Origin: Bacillus vallismortis
Lineage (GTDB): Bacteria > Bacillota > Bacilli > Bacillales > Bacillaceae
Direction of reading: 5' to 3'
NCBI RefSeq assembly: GCF_040784915.1
Contig: NZ_CP160797.1
Span: forward strand, 2,470,137-2,534,136
Length of the DNA stretch: 64,000 nucleotides
Below are positions 57,410-64,000 of the stretch, piece after piece; positions within the stretch are counted from its first letter, which is position 1, and the number at the start of each line of letters is the position of its first letter. The notes under the pieces are model-generated. The model had not been told where the DNA came from and ran no database searches. It worked only from the letters and a program-made list of their open reading frames with translations. The position numbers and the translations under genes were made by a program.

Positions 57410-57815
57410 TGGTTTCTCCTTTCGGCTCGCAAAGCTCTACAAGAACGCCGTTTGTTTCCCGCGGTGAAAGAAAAGCGATCCATTTCCCGTTTGCTCCCTG
57501 TCTTGGATACCTGTCGATCAATTGAACTTGCCGGTCAGACAATACTTGAAGCTGTTCAGATAAACCGGTGCACAAAAACGCAACATGATGCAGCCCCTGC
57601 CCTTTCTTCTCCAAAAAGAAACGGACGGGGCTGTCAGATGTCAGCGGTTCAATCAGCTCCAGCTTGACGCTGCCCGCTTGAAAAAAAGCAACATTCACCT
57701 TTTGCTCTTCAACCGTTTCTTGATGAAGAAACGCAAGCCCCAATACTTCTTCATAAAAGCTCCTCGCTTCTTCTATCGAAAAAACGGCTATCCCGATATG
57801 GTCAAGCCTGTTCAT
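57396..57815 (-). CDS. yqjC: YqjC, methylmalonyl-CoA epimerase-like VOC protein
   Basis: A 139-aa VOC-fold protein with the metal ligands expected of methylmalonyl-CoA epimerase: His in LDHIGIAV, glutamate in VKLELIEPL, His in GLHHVAFLC and glutamate in GVLVELCEP. The start is taken at 57815 behind AGGGATG; ATG at 57821 is an alternative. Its end overlaps the yqjD start, so the two are translationally coupled. Confidence 0.85.
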   Translation of the reverse strand: MNRLDHIGIAVFSIEEARSFYEEVLGLAFLHQETVEEQKVNVAFFQAGSVKLELIEPLTSDSPVRFFLEKKGQGLHHVAFLCTGLSEQLQVLSDRQVQLIDRYPRQGANGKWIAFLSPRETNGVLVELCEPKGETNEHE

Positions 57816-57847
57816 TTTCATCCCTGCTTTCCGCCAATAGATATTAC

Positions 57848-57876
57848 TTGTCCGCCCCCTCAAAACACGCTAAAAT
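57848..57876 (+). promoter_or_regulatory. SigA-type promoter of prli42
   Basis: TTGTCC, a 17-bp spacer and TAAAAT, about 28 bp upstream of the small gene. Confidence 0.55.
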
Positions 57877-57904
57877 ATAGACAGATTGTCTAAGGAGTGA
57901 AATC

Positions 57905-57997
57905 ATGTCTCAGAAACTGATGAAAAGCGTTTTGATCGTGATTTTGGGAGTTTTTATTCTTTCAACTGTACTCTCAGGAATCGTCATGTTCTTATAA
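57905..57997 (+). CDS. prli42: Prli42-like stressosome-associated miniprotein
   Basis: A 30-aa peptide, MSQKLMKSVLIVILGVFILS with a short tail ending IVMFL. It has a basic start and one membrane helix, and AAGGAG precedes the ATG by eight bases. It matches the family of Prli42, the Listeria miniprotein reported to anchor the stressosome in the membrane. The symbol follows that homologue; the role in Bacillus is not shown. Confidence 0.8.
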   Translation: MSQKLMKSVLIVILGVFILSTVLSGIVMFL

Positions 57998-58002
57998 TGA
58001 TA

Positions 58003-58046
58003 AAAAAGCAGGCAGCCTTATTGAATGGGAACATCCTGCTTTTTTA
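58003..58046. terminator. Bidirectional terminator between prli42 and yqjB
   Basis: AAAAAAGCAGG and CCTGCTTTTTT form an 11-pair stem around a long loop, between convergent genes. The yqjB stop lies in the loop. Confidence 0.75.
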
Positions 58047-58551
58047 TCAGAGCTTTATGTTCAATGGCAATCTCTTCAAAAGAGCGGGAGTCGTCCGTTA
58101 TCAACACTCTCGTACCCACCGGAATCGTTTGAAACAAATGAACGACTTCATCATTATGCATACGTATACAGCCGTTAGACACAAATTTCCCTACGGATTC
58201 ATCCCGGTTTGTCCCATGAATTCCGTAAATCCGCCCGTCTGTCCCTTTCGCGTCAAATCCGAGCCATCTTGCTCCAAGCGGATTGTCAGGAGATCCCCCT
58301 TCAATATTTTTCTTTCTGTAGTAAGGATTCGCCGCTTTTACTGTTATCGAAAATTCTCCTTCAGGCGTTAAATCGTCTGTTTTTCCGGTCGCCACGCTGT
58401 ACACGCCTTCTACTTTGTTGTCGAGGATGACAGCGAGTTCGTTTGTTCTCTTGTTGACAATGACATACGGATCACCCGGCAGCGGATTGTCGCCGAGCGG
58501 CCAAATCGGTGACATCATCATGATAAAAATCGAACATAAGAAAAAACGCAT
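58018..58551 (-). CDS. yqjB: YqjB, L,D-transpeptidase (YkuD family)
   Basis: A 177-aa secreted or membrane-bound L,D-transpeptidase that makes or edits peptidoglycan cross-links. An N-terminal signal segment covers residues 1-20. The catalytic motif is GIHGTNRDESVG followed by VSNGCIRMHN, with the His, Ser-x-Gly-Cys and Arg all present. The start at 58551 follows AAGGAGG. No LysM domain, unlike YkuD itself. Confidence 0.92.
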   Translation of the reverse strand: MRFFLCSIFIMMMSPIWPLGDNPLPGDPYVIVNKRTNELAVILDNKVEGVYSVATGKTDDLTPEGEFSITVKAANPYYRKKNIEGGSPDNPLGARWLGFDAKGTDGRIYGIHGTNRDESVGKFVSNGCIRMHNDEVVHLFQTIPVGTRVLITDDSRSFEEIAIEHKALIKKQDVPIQ

Positions 58552-58602
58552 AAGCCCCTCCTTTTTCATTAGGTTGACCAATGAAGGAAGAGCTCATGCG
58601 AA

Positions 58603-59571
58603 TCATGCGAGTGATTTTTGCGCTTTTATTCCTTTAAAATAACTTTTAATCACTAAATATTGTTCCATTTCCCCGAGAAGATGGAAGAGAGCGGCTCTCG
58701 CTTCAAATTCCTCTCTTGTCGCCGGAAGCGGCATCTCCTCAAATTCTTTTCTCATATCGGCAAGCCTTTTCAGAAATTTGTGCGCCGTATTTCCCGGGTG
58801 TATCGCTTCCCGTAAATCGTGAATAAATGCTGCGATCATTTTTCCCTGATCTACCGTAATGGAGATAGAAGTCACTTTAGGGAGAAGGCGTTCGATAATT
58901 TCAAATTGCTTTTCTCTCATTTTAAAATAATGATAATGCAAATTTTCGTAGCGCAGAATGTGGTTTTGCACATCTCGGTATGCCAGATTTTTAGCTTCCG
59001 TGATGAGCTGATGTGTTTCCGGAATTTCTTTTCCAGTCCAATCTTGCTCACCAGTTAACAAATACCGCTCTATTTCTGCGAAAATGACGGCAAAGTTATC
59101 CTCTATCTTTTTGCGATAGGCAATCAGCTTTCGGTCAAGGCTCGGCATATACAAGTTCATCAAAAGAGCGACGCCGATACCAACCGTAATCAATTGAACT
59201 TCATTCCAAATGAAAGCAAGCGTTATGCCGCCCGACATATACAGATGAAGAATAATAACGGAACTTGTGACGATTCCCTCATTAATTTTTAACAGGACCG
59301 TTATCGGGATGAATATCAAAAGGAGCGCTCCGATAACAAACGGGTGATAGCCAATCAGCTCGAAAAAGAGATAAGAAAAAAGAATTGCCAAACAGCATGC
59401 CGCAAAGCGGGCCCACGATGCCTGAAGCGACCGTTTTTGTGTGATTTGAATGCACAAAATGGTGATGATTCCTGCTGATGCGAAGTTTTGCAAATGCAAT
59501 AGCTGGCTTAAATAAATAGCCAAAGCTGTTCCAAACGCTGTCTTTATTGTGCGGTAACCAATTTTAAACAT
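58603..59571 (-). CDS. yqjA: YqjA, aromatic acid exporter family membrane protein
   Basis: A 322-aa protein of the ArAE/FUSC-like family. About five or six membrane helices lie in residues 1-150 and a long helical cytosolic domain follows. Transport of aromatic or weak acids is suggested by family only. The start at 59571 follows TGGAG by six bases; ten upstream in-frame codons are unsupported. Confidence 0.9.
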   Translation of the reverse strand: MFKIGYRTIKTAFGTALAIYLSQLLHLQNFASAGIITILCIQITQKRSLQASWARFAACCLAILFSYLFFELIGYHPFVIGALLLIFIPITVLLKINEGIVTSSVIILHLYMSGGITLAFIWNEVQLITVGIGVALLMNLYMPSLDRKLIAYRKKIEDNFAVIFAEIERYLLTGEQDWTGKEIPETHQLITEAKNLAYRDVQNHILRYENLHYHYFKMREKQFEIIERLLPKVTSISITVDQGKMIAAFIHDLREAIHPGNTAHKFLKRLADMRKEFEEMPLPATREEFEARAALFHLLGEMEQYLVIKSYFKGIKAQKSLA

Positions 59572-59602
59572 GTCGGACTCCATTTCTATTTGTTTCTTCA
59601 AT

Positions 59603-59636
59603 AAAAAAGAAGAAGCTACCAGCCTTCTTCTTTTTT
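59603..59636 (-). terminator. Terminator of the art operon
   Basis: AAAAAAGAAGAAG and CTTCTTCTTTTTT form a 13-pair stem just after artR on the minus strand, with T6 at the end of the stem. Confidence 0.8.
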
Positions 59637-59643
59637 CTATATT

Positions 59644-60366
59644 CTATAATATTTTTTCTAAAAAGTCCTGCGCTCTTTTGGATTTTGGCGATAGAAAAAA
59701 TTCTTTCGGATTGCCGTCCTCGACAATCATTCCCTGATCCATAAACAGCACGCGGTCTGCCACTTCTTTTGCGAAGCCCATTTCATGCGTGACAATCACC
59801 ATGGTCATACCGGTTTCAACCAGCTCTTTCATCACCTGGAGCACTTCTTTGACCATCTCCGGATCAAGTGCAGAGGTCGGTTCGTCAAACAGCATGATGT
59901 CCGGATTCATCGCAAGAGCCCGGGCGATGGCGACACGCTGTTTTTGCCCGCCTGATAAGCGGTTTGGATAGTCATTTCGCTTTTCAAACAAACCGACTTT
60001 ACGGAGCAGCTCTTCGGCTTTTTCCTGCGCAGCCTGTTTTGATTCTTTTTTGACATTGACAGGCGCGTACATAATATTTTCGAGAACTGTTTTGTGCGGA
60101 AAGAGATGAAAATGCTGAAAAACCATCCCGATGTTTTCCCGGACCTTTAATGTGTTGGTTTTCGGCTTCGTGATCTCTTTGTCTTTGATTGTAATGGTGC
60201 CGCCGTTGGGTTTTTCCAACAGGTTTAAACAGCGAAGGAACGTTGATTTGCCTGAGCCTGAAGGGCCGATCACGGCAACAACCTCACCTTCAGAGATTGT
60301 TGTTGAAATGTCTTTTAGTACTTCATGTTTCCCAAATGATTTTGACAGCTGTTCAACCTTAATCAT
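59644..60366 (-). CDS. artR: Arginine ABC transporter ATP-binding protein ArtR (YqiZ)
   Basis: A 240-aa ABC ATPase. Walker [10 protein letters not shown], the signature LSGGQKQR, and Walker B with DEPTSALD are intact. It powers high-affinity arginine uptake with ArtP and ArtQ. Its start overlaps the artQ end by eight bases. Confidence 0.95.
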   Translation of the reverse strand: MIKVEQLSKSFGKHEVLKDISTTISEGEVVAVIGPSGSGKSTFLRCLNLLEKPNGGTITIKDKEITKPKTNTLKVRENIGMVFQHFHLFPHKTVLENIMYAPVNVKKESKQAAQEKAEELLRKVGLFEKRNDYPNRLSGGQKQRVAIARALAMNPDIMLFDEPTSALDPEMVKEVLQVMKELVETGMTMVIVTHEMGFAKEVADRVLFMDQGMIVEDGNPKEFFLSPKSKRAQDFLEKIL

Positions 60367-61018
60367 TGGATTTCAGCTTCCTTTCTACAGCCTTGCCGAT
60401 AAACGTTAGAATCAGGACAAGCACATAATAAATCAATCCGGCGATAATGAGCGGCTCAAGGTAATTGTACGTGGCGGCGCCAGCTTGATATGCGCGTCTC
60501 ATAACATCACCAAGCCCGATAACAGTGACGATCGCCGATTCTTTTGTTAATGTAATTAATTCATTCAAAATTGCAGGTGATATATTTTTAAAAGCCTGCG
60601 GCAACAGGAGATCCTTCATCATTTTGCCGTACGGAACCCCCAGTGCGACAGCCGCTTCTCTTTGGCCTTTATCAATGGCGTTGATTCCGGCTCTGATAAT
60701 TTCCGATACATAAGCGGCGGAATTCAATGACAATGCGACAACTGCTGCCCAAAACTGGTCAATTTGAAATCCGAGCAACTGAGGAAGCCCGAAATAGACA
60801 ATCATAAGCTGCAGCACTAAAGGCGTGCCGCGGAACACTGATGTGTAAAAATCAGCGATCCAGACAAGCGGGCGGAACGTGCTGATCTTGCATAAGCTTA
60901 GCACAATACCGAGTATAAGTCCGATAATGGCTGATACAACGACAATTTTCAAAGTAATTGCCAAACCTTCTAATATAAAAGGAATTTGGGGGATCGTTGC
61001 TGAAAAATCCAAATTCAT
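60359..61018 (-). CDS. artQ: Arginine ABC transporter permease ArtQ (YqiY)
   Basis: A 219-aa polar-amino-acid-type permease with five helices. The EAA loop that docks the ATPase is visible as [15 protein letters not shown]. It follows artP after a gap holding an attenuator-like hairpin, which should lower its level relative to ArtP. Confidence 0.95.
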   Translation of the reverse strand: MNLDFSATIPQIPFILEGLAITLKIVVVSAIIGLILGIVLSLCKISTFRPLVWIADFYTSVFRGTPLVLQLMIVYFGLPQLLGFQIDQFWAAVVALSLNSAAYVSEIIRAGINAIDKGQREAAVALGVPYGKMMKDLLLPQAFKNISPAILNELITLTKESAIVTVIGLGDVMRRAYQAGAATYNYLEPLIIAGLIYYVLVLILTFIGKAVERKLKSND

Positions 61019-61064
61019 AGTCTTTGTCTCCTTTTCTTACAGGAAAAAAGATTTCCTATTCAAT

Positions 61065-61092
61065 AAAAAGGCTCAACGAAAAAGTTGAGCCG
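61065..61092 (-). terminator. Intercistronic hairpin between artP and artQ
   Basis: GGCTCAAC and GTTGAGCC form a stem followed by TTTTTATT on the minus strand. In such operons this allows a higher yield of the binding protein than of the membrane parts. Confidence 0.8.
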
Positions 61093-61098
61093 CTTTTC

Positions 61099-61866
61099 TT
61101 ACTTCTCGCCAGTGAACCATTTTTTCTTCAAATTCTCAAGCTCTCCGTTATCTTCCATTTCCTTGAGCGCTTTATTGAATTTGTCTGTCAGTTCACTGTC
61201 CTTTCTGAAAGCAATCGCTGAACCGGCTTCCTCCGCTTTGGCATCAGGAATCACGAAGCCTTGCAGGTCGTCGTTTGACTCGAAATACCCTTCTGCTACC
61301 ATGTCTTCGATAATCGCGGCTTCAAAGCGATCTGATTTGATTTCCTGCACCAAATCAGAAATTCTGTTGCGGTCTTCTGTTTTAAAACCATATTCCGGAG
61401 AAAGCTCTTTCCCCTTCTCTTCCTGAATAGAGCCAAGCTGAACGCCGACTGTCTTTCCTTTCAGGTCTTTCAGAGATTGAATGCCGCTGTCTTTTTTGCT
61501 GACAATCATATGGTTCGCTGTATAGTACACATCGGAAAAATCAACTTGTTTTTTACGATCAGGCGTCGGAGTCATTCCTGACAGAACCAGATCCACCTGT
61601 TTTGATTTCAGCGCTGTGATTAAGCTGTTGAAATCCATATCCTGCACTTCAATTTCGTAGCCCGTCTTCTTCGCCAGCGCTTTTGCCAAATCTACATCAA
61701 AGCCGACAATTTGATCGCCTTCTTTATATTCAAACGGTTTGTAATCCGCCGAAGTTCCCATAATTAATTTTTTCTTGCCGCCTTCTGAACCTGAATTGCT
61801 TGAGCCGCAAGCGGATAGTGCTAAAGTGATGCAGGCAGCTACAAGTAATAAGAGCCATTTTTTCAT
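61099..61866 (-). CDS. artP: Arginine-binding lipoprotein ArtP (YqiX)
   Basis: A 255-aa solute-binding lipoprotein. The lipobox is LALSACGSS with the lipid cysteine at residue 20. The SBP family 3 domain follows (GFDVDLAKALAKKTG; MDFNSLITALKSKQVDLVLSG-type region). It delivers arginine to ArtQ and ArtR. First gene of the operon. Confidence 0.95.
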   Translation of the reverse strand: MKKWLLLLVAACITLALSACGSSNSGSEGGKKKLIMGTSADYKPFEYKEGDQIVGFDVDLAKALAKKTGYEIEVQDMDFNSLITALKSKQVDLVLSGMTPTPDRKKQVDFSDVYYTANHMIVSKKDSGIQSLKDLKGKTVGVQLGSIQEEKGKELSPEYGFKTEDRNRISDLVQEIKSDRFEAAIIEDMVAEGYFESNDDLQGFVIPDAKAEEAGSAIAFRKDSELTDKFNKALKEMEDNGELENLKKKWFTGEK

Positions 61867-61903
61867 GATCCATTTCCCCCATATTCATTACTTTTAGTGT
61901 ATT

Positions 61904-61955
61904 TGAATATTTATTCGTTAATTTGTATTTTAAACAGTTTCTTATTTTTATGCAA
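61904..61955 (-). promoter_or_regulatory. artP promoter with ARG-box-like site
   Basis: The minus strand reads TTGCAT, 17 bp, TAAAAT (61927-61955). CGAATAAATATTCA (61904-61917), just past the predicted start site, matches the ArgR/AhrC box TGAATWWWWATTCA at 13 of 14 bases. AhrC repression with arginine is a sensible inference. The rest of 61956-62095 shows no gene. Confidence 0.68.
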
Positions 61956-62095
61956 TAGTATTTTTAAAAATTATCTTTAAGCTTATTTTTCCAACGATAT
62001 CTTTTTGATATTACTTAAGGAAAATAGATTAACTGTACAATCTAATTGAATAATCCCTTAATAATTATTCATATCTTCTGGGTATTTTATGCATG

Positions 62096-62129
62096 AAAAA
62101 ACCCGAGCCACTTAGGCACCCGGGTTTTT
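62096..62129 (-). terminator. Terminator after brxB
   Basis: AAAAACCCGGG and CGGGTTTTTT-type arms pair on the minus strand, a few bases after the brxB stop. Confidence 0.8.
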
Positions 62130-62133
62130 CGTC

Positions 62134-62571
62134 TTATACTTCTTCACAATATTCTTCAAAGGCTTCTTGCAGCTTTGCCACAACTGCCATCGGCTCATGG
62201 CCTTCAATTTCATGGCGCTCGACCATTTTCATGATTTTTCCGTCTTTCAAAATCGCAAAGGATGGGGAAGATGGCGGATATCCTTCAAAATAGTCACGCG
62301 CTCGCGCTGTCGCTTCTTTATCCTGTCCGGCAAAGACGGTGACGAGGTGATCAGGTCTTTTATCATAGTGAACGGAATGGTATGCGGCCGGTCTTGCAAT
62401 TCCTCCGGCACATCCGCAAACAGAGTTTACCATGACTAACGTCGTTCCTTTTTTCGCAAGTGTCTCATCCACCTCTTCAGCTGTTTTCAGCTCAGTGTAT
62501 CCGGCAGCTGTTATTTCTTGTCTCGCTTGGCGGACAATATCATTCATAAATAAATTAAAGTCCATGTTCAA
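62134..62571 (-). CDS. brxB: Bacilliredoxin BrxB (YqiW)
   Basis: A 145-aa thioredoxin-like protein with the CGC active site in [10 protein letters not shown]. It removes bacillithiol from S-bacillithiolated proteins after oxidative stress. The start is TTG at 62571, six bases after GGAGAGG; the open frame and another start eight codons earlier are not supported. B. subtilis has a paralogue, BrxA (YphP). Confidence 0.94.
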   Translation of the reverse strand: MNMDFNLFMNDIVRQARQEITAAGYTELKTAEEVDETLAKKGTTLVMVNSVCGCAGGIARPAAYHSVHYDKRPDHLVTVFAGQDKEATARARDYFEGYPPSSPSFAILKDGKIMKMVERHEIEGHEPMAVVAKLQEAFEEYCEEV

Positions 62572-62727
62572 TGAAGACCTCTCCTTTTTTATCATCTGTT
62601 CTTATCATAGCAAGGAAACGTCTATATCGGCAAATGACATTGCTTGGCCGTACACTTTTCTATTTGTTTACAGCTTACAGAAAAAGGGGATGATATAACC
62701 AGATGTAAAATAAAGGAGCAGTTTTGT

Positions 62728-63621
62728 ATGAGCCATCGGAAAGCATTACTGATTTATAACGGAAATGCCGGCAACAAACATATAGAAAAAGCATTAGGAG
62801 CTGTGGTGCCGGTCTTATCACAACATTTAGATGAGGTGATCATTAGACAAACAAAGAATAAGGATGATGCGTTTCATTTTTGCCAATCCATTGATGGTTC
62901 TGTCGACACCGTCTTTATTCTCGGCGGCGACGGCACAGTCCATCAATGCATTAACGGCATCAGCGCTTTAGAAAGAAAACCCGCTGTCGGAATTTTGCCC
63001 GGCGGCACGTGCAATGACTTTTCAAGAGTGCTGGGCATCCCTCAAAATCTCGCAAAAGCGGCGGAAGCACTTCTGTCAGGAACAAAAACGAGCGTAGATG
63101 TATGTCAAATGAACGAGCATTATTTTTTAAATTTCTGGGGAATCGGCCTGATTACAGAAACGTCGAATCAAATCAACGAAACGGCCAAAGCATTATTTGG
63201 AAAAATCAGCTATTTTACAAGTGCATTAAAAACCGTCTCAGCTGCTGAATCGTTCCCGATGACGTTAAGAATTGATGGAAAAGAAATGAAAGAAGACGCC
63301 GTTATGCTGCTTGTGATGAACGGACAATACATTGGAACGAACCGAATTCCCCTGCCGAATGCCAGTATAGAAGACGGCTTACTCGATATCCTCATTTGCC
63401 GCAGCACCAATCTCTCCGCATTGCGGGAGCTGATGAGCATGGAACAGGGCACAATTGACCGGTTTACCGGAGAGCTGTCCTATATCCAAGCCGCCCGGAT
63501 CGAAATTGAAACAGACACCGCCCAAAAGGCGGATACAGATGGAGAAATCTATACTCATACACCCGCTGTGATTCAAGTCCTGCCGCAGCACATTGAAATG
63601 CTTGTCCCGTGCAGTGAATAA
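62728..63621 (+). CDS. bmrU: BmrU, diacylglycerol/lipid kinase family protein
   Basis: A 297-aa DAGK-like lipid kinase. The nucleotide loop is [14 protein letters not shown], and [14 protein letters not shown] is the second family motif. It lies upstream of the multidrug transporter gene bmr. The lipid substrate is unknown. The start at 62728 follows AAGGAG by nine bases; 28 upstream in-frame codons are unsupported. Confidence 0.92.
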   Translation: MSHRKALLIYNGNAGNKHIEKALGAVVPVLSQHLDEVIIRQTKNKDDAFHFCQSIDGSVDTVFILGGDGTVHQCINGISALERKPAVGILPGGTCNDFSRVLGIPQNLAKAAEALLSGTKTSVDVCQMNEHYFLNFWGIGLITETSNQINETAKALFGKISYFTSALKTVSAAESFPMTLRIDGKEMKEDAVMLLVMNGQYIGTNRIPLPNASIEDGLLDILICRSTNLSALRELMSMEQGTIDRFTGELSYIQAARIEIETDTAQKADTDGEIYTHTPAVIQVLPQHIEMLVPCSE

Positions 63622-63657
63622 GGATCGGAACACTGTTAGAAAGATGATGTAAATCCG

Positions 63658-63688
63658 TTGACTCTCCCCTAAGAGGAGGCCTTACAGT
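63658..63688 (+). promoter_or_regulatory. bmr promoter with 19-bp spacer, BmrR site
   Basis: TTGACT, a 19-bp spacer and TACAGT. The spacer holds a CTCCCCT / AGGAGG inverted repeat. MerR-family regulators such as BmrR act on exactly such long-spacer promoters, twisting the DNA to align -35 and -10 when drug is bound. Confidence 0.85.
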
Positions 63689-63722
63689 ATAGGAGATACA
63701 CTTTCGAAAAAGGGGAAGTCAC

Positions 63723-64000
63723 ATGAAGAAACAAAATATGACCTTAACGATATTATTAACTAATTTATTTATTGCTTTTTTGGGGATCGGGCTAGTGATT
63801 CCGGTAACGCCTACTATTATGAATGAATTGCATTTATCGGGAACCGCGGTCGGCTATATGGTTGCGTGCTTCGCTGTTACACAGCTTATTGTATCACCAA
63901 TAGGCGGACGATGGGTTGACCGCTTCGGACGTAAAATCATGATCGTGATCGGTCTGTTTTTCTTTAGTGTTTCGGAGTTTTTATTCGGCATCGGAAAAAC
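63723..64000 (+). CDS. bmr: Multidrug efflux transporter Bmr, N-terminal fragment
   Basis: The first 92 codons of a 12-helix MFS drug-proton antiporter; the gene runs past the window. The sequence (FIAFLGIGLVIPVTP motif, GGRWVDRFGRK loop) matches Bmr, which expels rhodamine, fluoroquinolones and other cationic drugs. AAAGGGG precedes the ATG. BmrR, expected just downstream, controls it. Confidence 0.95.
   Translation, partial: MKKQNMTLTILLTNLFIAFLGIGLVIPVTPTIMNELHLSGTAVGYMVACFAVTQLIVSPIGGRWVDRFGRKIMIVIGLFFFSVSEFLFGIGK

Overview
This window is a chromosomal segment of a member of the Bacillus subtilis group. Gene order, protein lengths and protein sequences follow the B. subtilis 168 stretch from ribE/ribD through spoVA, spoIIA, fur, ansAB, zwf and gndA to bmrU-bmr. 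Many small substitutions separate it from the 168 sequences as I remember them, so it looks like a related strain or sister subspecies (spizizenii, vallismortis, halotolerans or mojavensis type) rather than 168 itself. Almost all of it is conserved core genome. I see no rRNA, tRNA, CRISPR array, prophage or insertion sequence.

Layout. 1-1514: start of the rib operon (ribE, ribD) behind an FMN riboswitch. 1541-4575: ypuD, signal peptidase sipS, a small accessory pair (unknown 149-aa gene plus zinc-ribbon ypzJ), GerPA/GerPF-like ypzD, and ppiB. 4833-7055: ypuA and lysA. 7162-15056: the sporulation block spoVAA-AF, the spoIIA operon (spoIIAA, spoIIAB, sigF) and dacF. 15210-20159: pupG and drm, xerD, yqzK, fur, spoIIM, yqkK. 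20263-26143: malate and asparagine/aspartate use (mleA, mleN, ansB, ansA) with its regulator ansR. 26152-33152: yqxK (EndoQ-like), nudF, the FtsZ inhibitor mciZ, yqkF, a structured noncoding element, yqkE, yqkD and the yqkC-yqjY cluster. 33345-35292: an SOS-type block (yqjX, polYB, yqzH) with two LexA boxes. 35833-43084: yqjV, a broken yqjU, yqjT, coaA, dsdA, yqjQ, yqjP and proI behind a proline T-box. 43128-54699: yqjN, namA, yqjL, rpmGA, rnz, zwf, gndA, polYA, the translation-arrest sensor mifM with yidC2, and yqjF as a pseudogene. 54747-64000: yqjE, yqjD, yqjC, prli42, the L,D-transpeptidase yqjB, yqjA, the arginine importer artPQR, brxB, bmrU and the start of bmr.

How the genes work together. 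Forespore development dominates the first third. SpoIIAA, SpoIIAB and SigF form the partner-switch that starts forespore transcription, and the SpoVA proteins form the dipicolinic acid channel. DacF, SpoIIM, MciZ and YpzD also belong to sporulation or the spore. The middle holds amino-acid and carbon use (AnsAB, MleNA, ProI, Zwf, GndA, pentose mutase and nucleoside phosphorylase), DNA damage tolerance (two Y-family polymerases with a YolD-like partner) and metal or oxidative control (Fur under a PerR box, an RpmGA paralogue under a Zur-like box). RNA-based control is rich: FMN riboswitch, proline T-box, MifM arrest peptide and an intercistronic attenuator in art.

I did not find a clearly undescribed multi-gene system. 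The items most worth checking are a structured ~180-bp noncoding element between two copies of one hairpin (29056-29340), a Zur-like operator on the rpmGA promoter, the unknown gene coupled to ypzJ, and recent gene decay (yqjF with two in-frame stops, yqjU frameshift, a remnant at 35356-35715).
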